This document shows, one piece after another, positions 8,822 through 18,797 of a stretch of 25,131 nt of DNA. The notes beneath the pieces were generated by a model. It was not told the origin of the DNA, made no database searches, and saw nothing but the letters and a program-made list of their open reading frames with translations. How positions within the stretch are numbered: the first letter of the stretch is position 1; every line of letters starts with the position of its first letter. Both the position numbers and the translations under genes were made by a program. Source of the DNA: Plantago elongata. Its lineage: Eukaryota > Streptophyta > Magnoliopsida > Lamiales > Plantaginaceae. The stretch spans positions 1 to 25,131 of the forward strand of contig JAYMSP010002283.1 in NCBI GenBank assembly GCA_036897095.1, given 5' to 3'.

Positions 8822-11633
8822 ATGGTTTCTCAGATCTATGGCGTCGTCTTCTTCTTCACAGCCCTCCTCTTCACAGCTACCGCATTGCCGGAAAACCAGA
8901 CCACTAAACCACCAAACCCACAGATCAACTCCAATTCCATCCTCGTCGCTCTCCTCGACAGTCACTACACCGAGCTCTCTGAGCTTCTCGAGAAGGCTCT
9001 CCTTCTCCAGACCCTAGAGGAGGCCGTGTCCAATCACAACATCACCATCTTCGCTCCCAAAAACGAAGCTTTGGAACGCGACCTGGACCCGGAGTTCAAG
9101 CAGTTCCTCCTCGAGCCAAGAAATCTCAAATCTCTGCAGCATCTCATCCTCTTCCACATGTTCCCCACTCGCATTGAGTCCAAACACTGGCCTGATGCCA
9201 AAACCCAGAAGCTCTCGATCCACCACACCAGCCTCTGCAAGGAGGCTGAGAAGCTCCAGCTCTCACACGCCAAAACCGGAGTAAAACTCATCGGAAACGC
9301 TAGAGTTTTCAAATCCGACGACGTTTTGCGACCAGATGGAGTTATCCACGGCATTGAGCGTCTCCTAGTCCCCAAATCTGTGCAACAGGAATTCAATTCT
9401 CGCCGGAGCTTAATCTCCACTTCAGCCGTACTCCCAACCGGAGCTCCAGAAGTCGACCCGAGAACCCACCGTCTCAAGAAACCCGCACCAGCCGGATCTC
9501 CACCCGCTCTACCCATATTCGACGCGCTCGCGCCCGGTCCTTCGCTAGCTCCCGCACCCGCTCCTGGACCCGGTGGGCCACACCACCACTTCGACGGCGA
9601 GAGCCAGGTCAAGGACTTCATCCAGACACTGCTACATTACGGTGGATACAACGAAATGGCTGACATTTTAGTAAACCTGACATCTCTAGCGTCCGAAATG
9701 GGTCGGTTGGTTTCGGAAGGGTATGTACTAACTGTATTAGCTCCGAACGACGAGGCGATGGCGAAGCTGACTACGGATCAGCTGAGCGAACCGGGCGCAC
9801 CGGAGCAGATTATGTATTACCATTTGATTCCTGAGTATCAGACTGAGGAGAGCATGTACAATTCTGTGAGGAGATTTGGGAAGGTGAAGTATGACACTTT
9901 GAGATTGCCTCATAAGGTCGTGGCCGAAGAGGCGGACGGGTCGGTTAAGTTTGGGACGGGTGAAGGGTCGGCGTATCTTTTCGACCCGGATATTTATACT
10001 GATGGGAGGATTTCGGTTCAGGGGATTGATGGTGTGTTGTTGCCTCCTGAGGAGGGTACCTCTGCTCCTAAAGCTGCTCCTGTTGCTGCTAAGCTTGTTT
10101 CCAAACCTAGAAGAGGTAATTTCTTTAGCTCAATCTTCAACTAGATTGATTATCTTGTTTGTTTACTTTGTTGCATTGTTGTTTAATGTTTATTAGTATG
10201 TGATTATGTATCTGTTGTCGAATTGTATTGTTTACCGGAGTACGGTGGGAGATTCCGGTGAGTGTGATTAATGATGATGGTAATGGGAGTGGGAAGTACT
10301 CGGTGCTTTAGGGGCTACAGCTGGCCATTTGTTTGTTTGCTGATTATGTGCAGTGTATTGTGATGTCTTGGGCCTAATTTTTTTTTTTTTTTGTCATTTC
10401 TTCCAACCAAAATGGAATAAAGTGATGTTTTAGTTGTTATTCAGTTAATGGAATAAAACGGTCTTTAATTATCTATGCTACATATATTCTTTGATGATTA
10501 TTAGAGTTTCCAATTATTTCCTAAAGAAACTCAATATTTGATCTAGTCTATTTTGAGTATTTTTGTTCTTGTTACTTGATTGAAAGTAATACCTTGGTTG
10601 AATTTTGATGATTGTTAGCAGATTAAAAAGATCAAGTTTTGCTCAATTGTGTGGTGTTATGAGCATGCCACATTATTATTGACCTTTTCTTGTAACTACC
10701 ATCTTAAACTACCATTATCTTTCTCAAGTTTCATAACTCAGATAGCCTTAATTTTGTTACATAAGTTAGACTGGGTTCAGGGATAGTTGTTGAAACTGAT
10801 TATTATTGACATGCTGTGAAAAGAATATTAATGCTAATTCTTGGAGTTTAGGCAACCTGTTATAGTCACATTTCACTTTCCGTCCTGTTTTTTCCAACCA
10901 TTACTTCTTAACATTTGTTTCACTTTAATTAATGAAAAAGAGTAAATAGACTACAAGACAGGCAAGAACCCTCAACTCTAATGACATGGACTAATTAGTC
11001 TTTTTTGGGCTGAGTTCTGTCGGTGGAACTCATAGAGAGGAGTATGCTAATAATGTTATCATATGGTTAACAGAATACAGAGAGGCAAAGAACCTCGTGG
11101 TTGAGTCAATCGTAGGGCAGGCCGGTAGGGTCTGGTTTAGTTTTAGTTACCGGGTGCACCGTATGTGCATGTGGTGTTGATGATAGGATACAAGTTAAGT
11201 GAGATTCCAGCCTAGTCTAGCTGAGGTTGGTTCCACATATAAATGTCTTTGATTGATTCCAAGCTTCAATGTTGTGGTTTAGAGTTAAGAGTAAGACAGT
11301 TACTAGACCAAACAGGCTGGTATGTTGACATGTACTATTCTCAACTTGATGCCACCTTTTATTTTGCACTGTTATGATATTAAAGTTGGTATAATTGACT
11401 AGCTGTCACGGATTATAGAGGTTCTCTATGGTCCACTTTGAATACATATACATATACTACTACAAAAATTTGATACATTAAATAATAAAGTCACATTCCT
11501 AAGTTTTTCAATGATTAATTACATGAGTTGTCTAACCTTTTGTAATGGTATGGTTACAGGGAGGTTGATGGAAATGACATGTTCGATGCTGCAAGCTGTT
11601 GGACAACACAATCGCCTCACTAGTTGCAATTAG
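8822..11633 (+). CDS. FLA: Fasciclin-like arabinogalactan protein, group B (FLA15-18 type)
   Basis: Two exons: 8822-10115 and 11560-11633 (GT at 10116, AG at 11558-11559, phase 1), giving 455 aa. The protein is a secreted cell-wall/plasma-membrane-surface glycoprotein thought to act in adhesion and wall assembly. Residues 1-22 form a signal peptide. Fasciclin domain 1 spans about 36-190 (H1 NITIFAPKNEAL at 73-84; H2 around VIHGIERLLVP). A Pro/Ala/Ser arabinogalactan linker follows at about 219-256 (LAPAPAPGPGG). Fasciclin domain 2 spans about 257-408 (VLTVLAPNDEAM, YYHLIPEYQ, ISVQGIDGVLLP). NxT sites lie at 25, 73 and 285. The C-terminus RRGRLMEMTCSMLQAVGQ..CN matches the conserved FLA17 end RRGKLLEVACSMLGAFG. 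This supports the intron, because reading through it would end after GNFFSSIFN (440 aa). There is no hydrophobic C-terminal GPI signal, as known for group B. I cannot decide which of FLA15-18 it is. Confidence 0.93.
10116..11559 (+). other. Intron of the FLA gene with in-frame read-through stop and internal poly(A) signals
   Basis: The donor is AGAAGAG|GTAATTTC and the acceptor TGGTTACAG|GGAGG. Unspliced RNA would add nine codons (GNFFSSIFN) and stop at 10142-10144. AATAAA words at 10416-10421 and 10452-10457, following a T-rich and TG-rich stretch, could polyadenylate a short transcript. Poly(T) of about 15 bases lies near 10377-10392. Positions about 11085-11170 are GC-richer and may be an old insertion. 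No independent gene was seen. Confidence 0.8.
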
Positions 11634-12415
11634 AGATTTATACTTACAAAAAATTCGAAAAAAACGTAAAATAAATAAAAGAGGAAAGGGAATGCCAACG
11701 AGGAAGGGTGAGTCTGCGGAAATTATATTCTTGATTTTGTTTACTTAGGCGTGATGAATTGTAAAACTGTTTTTACTGATGAGGAATTATTTTGTAAAAT
11801 TGTTACAGTTTTCTGGATGTTATGTGAATGAAGACTACATAAAAGGGTGGAATGCGTTGGAAGTGTTTCCCTTGAGATACAGGAGTTTTTCTATTTTTCT
11901 TTCTCTCTTTTTTTTTTTTTGGTTACTTATGGTTCTCTTAATATTTTGCCACTATAAATACTGTAATTACATATATCTCTCATTTTTTAATTTGTATTTA
12001 AGATGATGTTTGTGTACGTAAGCAGCAGCCAGTGTATTGTATTGCACAAAAATGCAATCAGTCCATTTGAAGAACATGTTTTGTTTGTGTTCATACTCTC
12101 ATGGGTTGCTTTCTTTTTGCCTCCAAGCCAAGCCAAGTCTCGTGAATCTTCACAAAACTGTCAACTTTACTCGTTGTCCTTGTCTCTTTGTGTGGAAATA
12201 AATAATTACTTTACTAAACTACTCTTCTATTTAATTACCCCACTATTGTTTTTTGCTCAAAGTGACGTGCAACGTATGATTATGTGGATGCTTTTAATCC
12301 TACTTTTTGTGATCAACCAGTATTGTGTCGCTCAATCCACCGTCCTTTTTCAGGTTATGTTCTAGATTATTCATATTTCTCGACTTGGGTGACCTGTGTT
12401 TCTCCTCCTAATTAA
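11634..12415 (+). other. FLA 3' UTR and downstream flank
   Basis: An overlapping AATAAATAAA at about 11670-11680 lies 35-50 bases after the stop codon and could serve as a near-upstream poly(A) element. A further AATAAATAATT lies near 12196. Open frames at 11779-12006 and 12003-12365 are T-rich and read as Phe/Leu-rich hydrophobic strings. They look like chance frames, not genes. Confidence 0.4.
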
Positions 12416-12546
12416 GGATTGAGTGGTGTATTCCTCAACTAAAATTCATTTCGGTTGGACTTAGTTATAATTTATATCTTAATTCAATTTAATCAACTTC
12501 AATTCAATTCAGTAAATCTCAGTTGAAGAGAACGCAACCTTAATCC
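12416..12546. mobile_element. MITE-like element, family member 1
   Basis: About 131 bp with imperfect terminal inverted repeats. The left end GGATTGAGTGGTGTATTCCT pairs with the right end read in reverse, GGATTAAGGTTGCGTTCTCT, and both continue into TCAACT(A/G)A. The inside has repeated AATTCAATTT/TTCAGT words. It shares the GTTCTCTTCAACTGA end with the three other members at 12648, 12958 and 13766. No target-site duplication is certain. Confidence 0.55.
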
Positions 12547-12647
12547 AAATAATGAGGATGAAATCATACTAATTCGACATGATATTTGCATACATTGCTG
12601 CAATATTTGCTAGAAATAAATTTGGCATTGTTATATATTCGATTGGA

Positions 12648-12836
12648 TTTATTGGGTTAGAATATGTTCTCTTCAACTGAAAACTCATTCAATTTCATTC
12701 AGTTCAGTTATTTGCTTAGTATAATTTATAATACACTTTTAGTTTAACACAATTCCATTAAATTCAATTCAATTTAGTTCCGTTTTATTCAGTTTAGTAA
12801 ATTTTAGTTGAATAAAACATGTCTATTGAGAAATAT
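12648..12836. mobile_element. MITE-like element, family member 2 (inside tandem copy 1)
   Basis: The left end GAATATGTTCTCTTCAACTG is mirrored by the right end, whose reverse complement contains GACATGTTTTATTCAACT. Between them lie CATTCAATTTCATTCAGTTC and other ATTCAATT/TTCAGTT words typical of this family in the window. The element is part of the tandemly duplicated unit. The exact ends are approximate. Confidence 0.5.
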
Positions 12837-12957
12837 TGGAAGTGAGTTTGTTGCTGACGTTTTTAAAATTCGGTAAAAGCTCAAATGAGAGTTAGGGGCA
12901 TACATTGCTGCAGTATTTGCTAGAAATGAATTTGGCATTGTTATATGTTCGATTGGA

Positions 12958-13113
12958 TCTATTGAGTTAGACTATGTTATCCTTAAATGAAAACTCATTC
13001 AGTTTCATTAAGTTCAGAACTCTGTTTAATTATATTTTATATTATACTTTCAGTTTAATATAATTTTATTAAATCCAATTCAGTTCGTTGAATAAAAGTA
13101 TCCATTTAAAAAT
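12958..13113. mobile_element. MITE-like element, family member 3 (inside tandem copy 2)
   Basis: This is the duplicate of member 2. The left part is GACTATGTTATCCTTAAATG followed by AAAACTCATTCAGTTTCATT. The right end is GTTGAATAAAAGTATCCATT. It is about 30 bp shorter than member 2 and has lost much of the TTCAACT palindromic end, so it is probably not mobile. Ends are approximate. Confidence 0.45.
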
Positions 13114-13180
13114 ATCGGACGTAAATTTGTTGCTGACGTTTTTAAATATCAGTAAAAGCTCAAATGAGAGTTAAGAGGCA

Positions 13181-13765
13181 CATTTGCTTTTTCGTGAGAA
13201 TTATTGCCCTTAACGGGTTGGATATCTACTGGGCTGGTGAAGCCCAATACACAATCGAAATTGCATCACATTATCCCTTGTGAAGCCCTTATTATTTTAA
13301 CCGTTCATTGACAAAACCTTTCATTTTCATATTTTATAAATTGTCAACTTCCCCACATAGGCGTACACCCATACTACTAGGGTACCACCTCCACCGTTCC
13401 GTTCTAAGTTTCTCATTTTATTATTTTTATTATCTCGATTAGAACTTTTCATTTTTATTTATATTCTTTTTAATCTAATTTTAACATTAGAATATTTTCA
13501 ATAGCTCAAAATTACATCTCAAACCACTCAATTATAAACAAAAATATTCTTGTCTTATTATTTTATAAAAAAGTACTATTATCTTAATTTTTGAACTAAA
13601 AAGCTGTTTGGAGAAGCTTAGGACGAGAAGGAGGAAGTAGTATTTATTCTTCACCAACCTATTATATTTTTCTTTCATTTTAATAATACTCAATTCTTTA
13701 TTTTAACTGATCGAATTTTATTCATTTTATCCTTATGTTTTCACATATTTTGTCGATCACAAGAG
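13181..13765. other. Gene-free AT-rich stretch between repeats
   Basis: No coding or RNA feature was recognised. One segment (CACCTCCACCGTTCCGTTCT at 13386-13405) is GC-richer and resembles the CTCC-rich ends of some plant MITEs, but no partner end was found. Confidence 0.5.
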
Positions 13766-13884
13766 TAAGGCTCTGTATTCTTCAAATGTAATTTTCTAAT
13801 TAAACTGAATGGATCTGAAGTGTGGTGTAAAATATAACTAAGCAGAACTGAATGAGTTTTCAGTTGAAAAGAACATAGTTTAAA
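13766..13884. mobile_element. MITE-like element, family member 4 (opposite orientation)
   Basis: About 119 bp. The left end TAAGGCTCTGTATTCTTCAA and the reverse-complemented right end TTTAAACTATGTTCTTTTCA form imperfect inverted repeats that continue to TTTT. Its right part (GAATGAGTTTTCAGTTGAAA, AGAACATAG) is the reverse complement of the left part of member 2 over about 45 bases, so it is inserted the other way round. Confidence 0.6.
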
Positions 13885-14880
13885 TTAAACATTTGAACGT
13901 AATACTTCATACTAACTCCATCACATATTTTTTCTATAAAATGTTGTGAAATCGTGAAAGATCTATTTTTTTTAAAAGTAACTTTTTTATTATTTAAGAG
14001 TACTTTCCGTCTTTTGTAAATTGTAATATATGAAGTTTTGTAAAGGCACCTTAAAATAGAAATGTAGTGTTATACTGTATAAATTTTGTGGGAATATTGG
14101 AGCATTTTACTATTTTTCATTAGCGGTATGGAGTATTTTACTGTTTTGGCACAAATGTATTGATTCTAGAAGATGTAATATGAACCCTAGAATAGAAGAT
14201 CCCCACTTCTATCTTAACATGACGTAGTGTTTTCAGGTTAAGATGCGTATTGCGTAGGAAACATGGCGCAGTAAGCACATGAGGAGGCTGAACACAGATT
14301 CTACTCTAATAATTTCACGTTACAAATGAAAAATGACCATCAAATTAATTATAGGGACAAACTTATTTTGTGGAGTTGGATTAATTTTTCTAATATTGAT
14401 TAGCCGACTTTGCACCATAAAAAATACCCATGCATTGCATTATATTTACTCCATCTATCCCTCATGATTTAATATATTTTTGAGAAAATTATAAATTAAT
14501 ATTCTTCTTAAATTTTTCCTACACTTTAATAATACATACAAAAATCTTCTTACAAATTAGTACGTGTGTGTGTGTGTATATTCAATTTTAAATATTTTTT
14601 CAAATTAAATACTAAAGATAATATATTTAATAATTAAAATAAATCTAATTAACTAATTAGATTTTGTTACGTTAGAATAGAGTAACATTATGCAATCATC
14701 TCTAAAATAATCAAACATAATCAAATTAAGTTATCATTTTTCTAGTTATTTCAATCTACCTCCAAGCCATTTTTTTTCAATTTTACAAGTATCATTTTTT
14801 CCATTGTAATCATCTTTATTCTAATTTTTTATTTTTTCTATAAACCTTTAAAGATCATTATCATTCCAAAGCATCTTTCT
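13885..14880. other. Gene-free AT-rich stretch with a GT microsatellite
   Basis: A (GT)n run of about eight dinucleotides lies at 14562-14578, continuing into ATAT. TACTCCATCTATCCCTCATG at 14449-14468 resembles a Stowaway-type MITE end (CTCCCTCCGTCCC), but I found no matching opposite end nearby. Nothing coding was seen. Confidence 0.5.
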
Positions 14881-14884
14881 TTCA

Positions 14885-15135
14885 AATTTAATTGCAAACA
14901 TCATTTAACATTATATTACAATCATTAATAAAAATCAAACATTATCAATAGGAAACACACATCATATTGGTACTGCAAGCATATTCAACATTACATTACA
15001 GGCATCGTATAATCAAGCGTCAAATGCAAAACAAATATTATATTAGTACTTCAAGCATTATGTTAGTACTACATATATAATTTAACATTAAATTATAAGT
15101 ATTATATAATTCAATCACGCAAAACGAAACAAGTA
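14885..15135. repeat. Irregular AT-rich tandem repeat (units ~60-110 bp)
   Basis: The words CATCAT/ATTATATT(A/G)GTACT, CAAGCAT, TTTAACATTA(A/T)ATTA and GCAAAAC recur in the same order. They appear around 14897, 14960-15030 and 15030-15126, and a final partial copy starts near 15127 (GAAACAAGTATATATTAATT). The copies are strongly diverged. Confidence 0.45.
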
Positions 15136-15324
15136 TATATTAATTAGTAAAAAATTATGACAATGAAAGATATAAAAATCTAGAAGGTGGATTACTTTGA
15201 TGATGATGTTTGTATGAATTAGCAGATTCTTGTTTAATTTGTTTCAACTGACATGTTAACGTGTTTTGATTTAGTTTCCTATATAAATATGAAATATATT
15301 TTATCAATTATAGTGTATTTTTTT

Positions 15325-15500
15325 TTAATAAATATCACTAATTTGTAGGAATTTTATTACTAATTTATATGAATTTTTTTTATGTATCACTAAACTGTAA
15401 TAAATTTTTAAAAGTTCCACTAATTTGTAATTATCTCTATATTTTAAGAATATTTTTTACTTCTATAATATCATATTTTTTACTTTTATAATATCATAAA
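15325..15500. repeat. Short degenerate direct repeats
   Basis: Four diverged copies of CACTAATTTGTA(GG)AATTT, about 25-40 bases apart, lie at 15326-15435. They are followed by two copies of a ~24-bp unit, TTTTTTACTTCTATAATATC and TTTTTTACTTTTATAATATC, at about 15450-15495. They are probably replication-slippage products in AT-rich DNA. Confidence 0.5.
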
Positions 15501-15834
15501 ATTTTATACTGAAATTCGAAGTTACCTACTACACATAATAACAAACAAATCAACTTCACGCACAATTATTATATTTTATCACAAAAAATATATTTTTAAT
15601 GCTTGTTTATATCTTATATTTATTGTAATTTAAATTTTCAACTGAAATTATACATTAAAAGAATTTTTCGGGATAGAGAATCGACGTAAAAGATGATGCA
15701 GATATTATAACAAGTTAACAACTACTTGAATATAACATATTCAGTTGTTAATAACTGTCTATAGATTGAATACCCAATAAGAATTCTAGAGCGATGATTA
15801 CCAAACTTATCTTTTTCCGAAACGATTTACGTTT
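15501..15834. other. Gene-free AT-rich stretch
   Basis: No gene was recognised. The words ATTCAATCTAT and its inverse ATAGATTGAAT occur at about 15764-15774 and again at 15845-15868, giving a weak inverted arrangement next to the SINE-like remnant. Confidence 0.4.
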
Positions 15835-15912
15835 AACTCGAACATTCAATCTATTAAGATTCAATCTATCAGTTAAAGTTAAAGTATCTTATCAATTGAG
15901 CTGAAGCTCGTT
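15835..15912 (-). repeat. tRNA-derived SINE-like remnant
   Basis: On the minus strand CTTCAGCTCAATTGATAAG (15906-15888) resembles a tRNA box A (TAGCTCAATTGGTAAG). ATGTTCGAGTTAAAC (about 15847-15833) resembles a box B (GGTTCGAGTCC), some 55-60 bases downstream. The intervening sequence does not fold as a tRNA cloverleaf, so a functional tRNA gene is rejected. A decayed tRNA-head SINE is the best explanation. The tail and target duplication are not visible. Confidence 0.35.
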
Positions 15913-17744
15913 ATCAATTAACAATCTTGTTAATAACTCTTAATTAGCTTCATTCTCTCATCGTCATCATCTACCACTAAGCTATTCTCAAGTCGAATCA
16001 ATTGCAGTATTAAACAGTTTGTGGTCTGTGGACATGAGATATTTGTATTGAAAAAAATAATGCAACTTAATTCACAACTTCGATTCAGATCCAACGAAAC
16101 CAGAGACCCAATATTGTCGAGACATGATTTTCTTGTTTGTGCATCCAACAAGTCTAACTAGTCCCCGTTGTCTTCACTTTAATGCTGTCACACACACTAG
16201 CTATATGAAATGCATGTTTTCATTATACACTATTCTGTCGGTAACTCAAACTCGCCTCTGCAGTCGTATGTAGAATTGGCCGAGATTACTGATGAATTTT
16301 GGCTATTTTCGTAATGCACCTACCTCTTCCTAGTTAGCTCAATTATCGGAGACATATTTATCGAGTGATGCATTAGTATATTTAGTTCAAGTTCATCGTA
16401 CCATTTCTACCATACATTTATCATCCTGAATGAGTCGAGACTCGAGACTACCTTGAAATCAAACACACCACGATCATGATTATAAAAGCCTTCTCGATCA
16501 CGGTCGATAACTCATACATAAATTTGTTGATAAATTTTAAAAGTGACTTAGATTACTAACATAAATAGTACCGTCACTACTCAATACAATATTTAGTGCC
16601 TCACTATTGCAATATTGGTGGAAAGGATAAAATTCACTATGTATTAGTACAATTTAGAACAACATATTTACCAATCTCGTGTATATTGTAAGTTTTCTTT
16701 AATTTCAAGCCTGATTGCCTGTCCCCCACCTTTATATCTTCAAATTTTAGAATCTGAATTTTGAAAAATGAATAAAACACTACCGACGACATAAATACAA
16801 GTATACAACCATAAAATCAGTGGTGTGTTATTGCTTGCAGTTTAATATTAGAAAAAAAAGGGCAGATGCAAATTAAAAGTGGTAGGGAACACATAATTTA
16901 ATTTATACCAATCATGAAAAGTATGCTGCTGAGTTTTGGTATGGTATCTGTATTGGAGTTATGGCAGGTATGAGGCTTTTTTCTTAGAAGGTGCAAAGTC
17001 TGATTCTCTTCTGATTGCCTTTCATTAAACAACTAAGAAACAAATTAGATTATATATCATTGTCAATTATTGGTGCTGCCTAATTAGCAAATTAATAATC
17101 CTAATAAAGCTGCTTTACTATATTTCTTTTGGCCTTTTCTTCTCCAAACACTAGTACTAATACACACAATGTGTGTTTATTTGTTTAATGACATGGAATT
17201 AAAGAATGAAAACAATTTGGTCATGTCTTTGCATGCTTTGGCTTGTTGTTTTGTTACTAATAAAACTGATTAACAAATCAAATCATCATCACATAGAATG
17301 AGCTGTAACACATGGAATTATTACTAGTTGGTGGTGGGGACTTATTTGCAAATTAGTACCAATTATTTTAAAGCTAATCTCATTGACTTTATTCTATTTT
17401 TCATTATTCTTTGATTGGCAACTGGAAAAAGTTTATACTTCCCTGCCAAGCTAAAATTCTGCCATTTAGCTTACTTGACTTGTACCTGCAACTAGCAATT
17501 GTCCCATGTGCCAAAGATGGTTCTATTCTACATAAATTTATATTATGGCCTTCCAAATTTATTTTATTATTATTTATTTACCCTTATTTGTTTTTTAAAA
17601 ATTTTAAATGGTATAATATGACTCACCTACTTACATTATTCATTGATTAAAATTTATTTAATCAAATCACTACAATTTCAATATTGAATGTACATTTTTA
17701 CCCCTTAAAATACAATAAACACTTTCAAGACTCCTCCTTCTTAT
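15913..17744. other. Gene-free intergenic stretch
   Basis: No gene was recognised. A 73-codon minus-strand frame at 15930-16151 and a 79-codon plus-strand frame at 17411-17650 match no family I know and have no start-site or splice context. Composition is AT-rich throughout, with a less AT-rich part at 16200-16500. Confidence 0.5.
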
Positions 17745-18797
17745 TGGCCCATGTCACGTTTCTATTCATCATTTTTATTATTTTTAAATTTTAATTTTGT
17801 CCATTTTAAAATGTTCCTAACTTGAAAAATAAAAATGAAAAAAATAAATAAAAATCACTAACAATTTTATATTTTAGAGATCTATAAATATAAATCACTC
17901 TCAATAATGTTTGAATTATCATTTTGATATGTATACAAATTAATAACAACTTTACTCGAATCTTAATAAATTGTAAATCAATTCTAAAAATACAATGTTA
18001 CTAATTTTAACTTTTAAACACTCTTATAAATATCTTGAATATGTAAAAATAACAATTTATATTAAAAATACCCGAATTCGATGCTCGATACTCATATTCA
18101 ATGTCTGGTATACGTATTCGATGTCCGTTCTCCGTCTGATGCACGGTACCCGTGTTTGACTTCCGGTATCGGTAAGTAATGCCCGATAACCGTAATTATT
18201 GCCCAGTATATGTGTCCGCTGTCAAGTTCGGTATTCGAATTCGATGTTCGATACTTGTGTTCGATGCTCGATATCCGTATCCGAGGCCCGTCACCCGTGT
18301 TTGATGTTCGGTATCCGCAAGCAATACCCGGTAACCGTACCCATTGTCCGGTATCAGTATAATACCCGATGCCCGTCACCCGTATCCAATGCACGGTACC
18401 CGTGTTTGATGTCCGATATCCGTAAGTAATGTCTGGTAACCGTACCTATTACCCGATTTTTGTGTCTGATGCTCAGCCCTATCTGATTATCATATCATGT
18501 TGCTCGTTTAATTATTGATCCAATATAATAAAACTGCACTGTTAAAACTTGTCTTACAATTTATTAAGGTCCAAATAAAGTCATTAGTAATTTTTATAGA
18601 TCTCGAAAAATAATTCAAACATAGTCAAGAGTGATCTCTATTTATATATCTCGAAAAAAATATAGTCGGTGGTCATTTTTATTTATTTTTATCATTTTTT
18701 TATTTTAAGTTATGAACGTTTTTTATTAAACAAAATAAAATTTAAAGAGAAAGATAAAAAAGTAAATAAATGAACTAGTGAGAAATATGTGGGTCCA
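17745..18797. mobile_element. Foldback-like element: long inverted arms around a minisatellite
   Basis: The left arm, about 17745-18010, and the reverse complement of the right arm, about 18528-18797, align over most of their length. Shared blocks in order are a TGG(A)CCCA start, TTTTATTTTG/TTAATTTTG, AACGTTCATAACTT/ATGTTCCTAACTTG, AAATAAATAAAAAT, GAGAT(C)TATAAAT, ATGTTTGAATTAT and CTTAATAAATTGTAA. The space between holds the 20-bp minisatellite and the word GGGCTGAGCATC (minus strand). There is no transposase frame. The architecture (long imperfect arms, tandem-repeat core, about 1.05 kb) fits a foldback or MULE-derived non-autonomous element. The outer ends and target duplication are not resolved. 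Confidence 0.6.
18076..18480. repeat. 20-bp-unit minisatellite with higher-order structure
   Basis: About 20 units with consensus near RTTCGATGYCCGGTAYCCGT, mostly exactly 20 bp. The GC content is well above that of the flanks. A higher-order block recurs three times, with its GTTTGA unit at 18154, 18299 and 18404. The block order is a CACGGTACCCGT-type unit, then GTTTGATGTCCGGTATCCGT, then AAGTAATGCCCGGTAACCGT, then an ACCYATT unit. The spacings of 145 and 105 fit seven and five units. The 98-codon minus frame and 76-codon plus frame across it are by-products of the repeat. Confidence 0.9.

Larger units (their letters stand above)
12591..13180. repeat. Head-to-tail tandem duplication, 310-bp and 280-bp units
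   Basis: Copy 1 (12591-12900) and copy 2 (12901-13180) both begin TACATTGCTGCA(A/G)TATTTG. They share TTTGGCATTGTTATAT, TTGTTGCTGACGTTTTTAAA and GTAAAAGCTCAAATGAGAGT in the same order, and end GAGAGTTA(G)RGGCA. They abut exactly. The 30-bp length difference lies in the middle, inside the MITE-like part. The divergence suggests an old duplication. Confidence 0.85.

Noticed and set aside
8793..9017. 74-codon plus-strand Ser/Pro-rich frame overlapping the FLA start
   Set aside because: It is out of frame with the signal peptide and fasciclin domain and has no family resemblance.
9034..9621. 195-codon minus-strand frame
   Set aside because: It lies wholly opposite FLA exon 1, whose two fasciclin domains are unmistakable. 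The minus frame is open because of the GC-rich codon use of the real gene.
11779..12365. Two overlapping plus-strand frames of 75 and 120 codons after the FLA gene
   Set aside because: They are Phe/Leu-rich translations of T-rich 3' flank without splice or start context. No family was recognised.
15835..15912. Functional tRNA gene on the minus strand
   Set aside because: Box A and box B are present, but no acceptor stem, anticodon arm or T-arm pairing could be drawn. It is kept only as a SINE-like remnant.
16334..16356. Second box-A-like word TTAGCTCAATTATCGGAG
   Set aside because: No box B at a suitable distance and no fold.
18098..18429. 98-codon minus and 76-codon plus frames
   Set aside because: Both are produced by the 20-bp minisatellite, which happens to lack stops in those frames.
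18076..18480. CRISPR array
   Set aside because: The units are contiguous, degenerate, 20 bp long and without unique spacers, and the genome is clearly a plant's.
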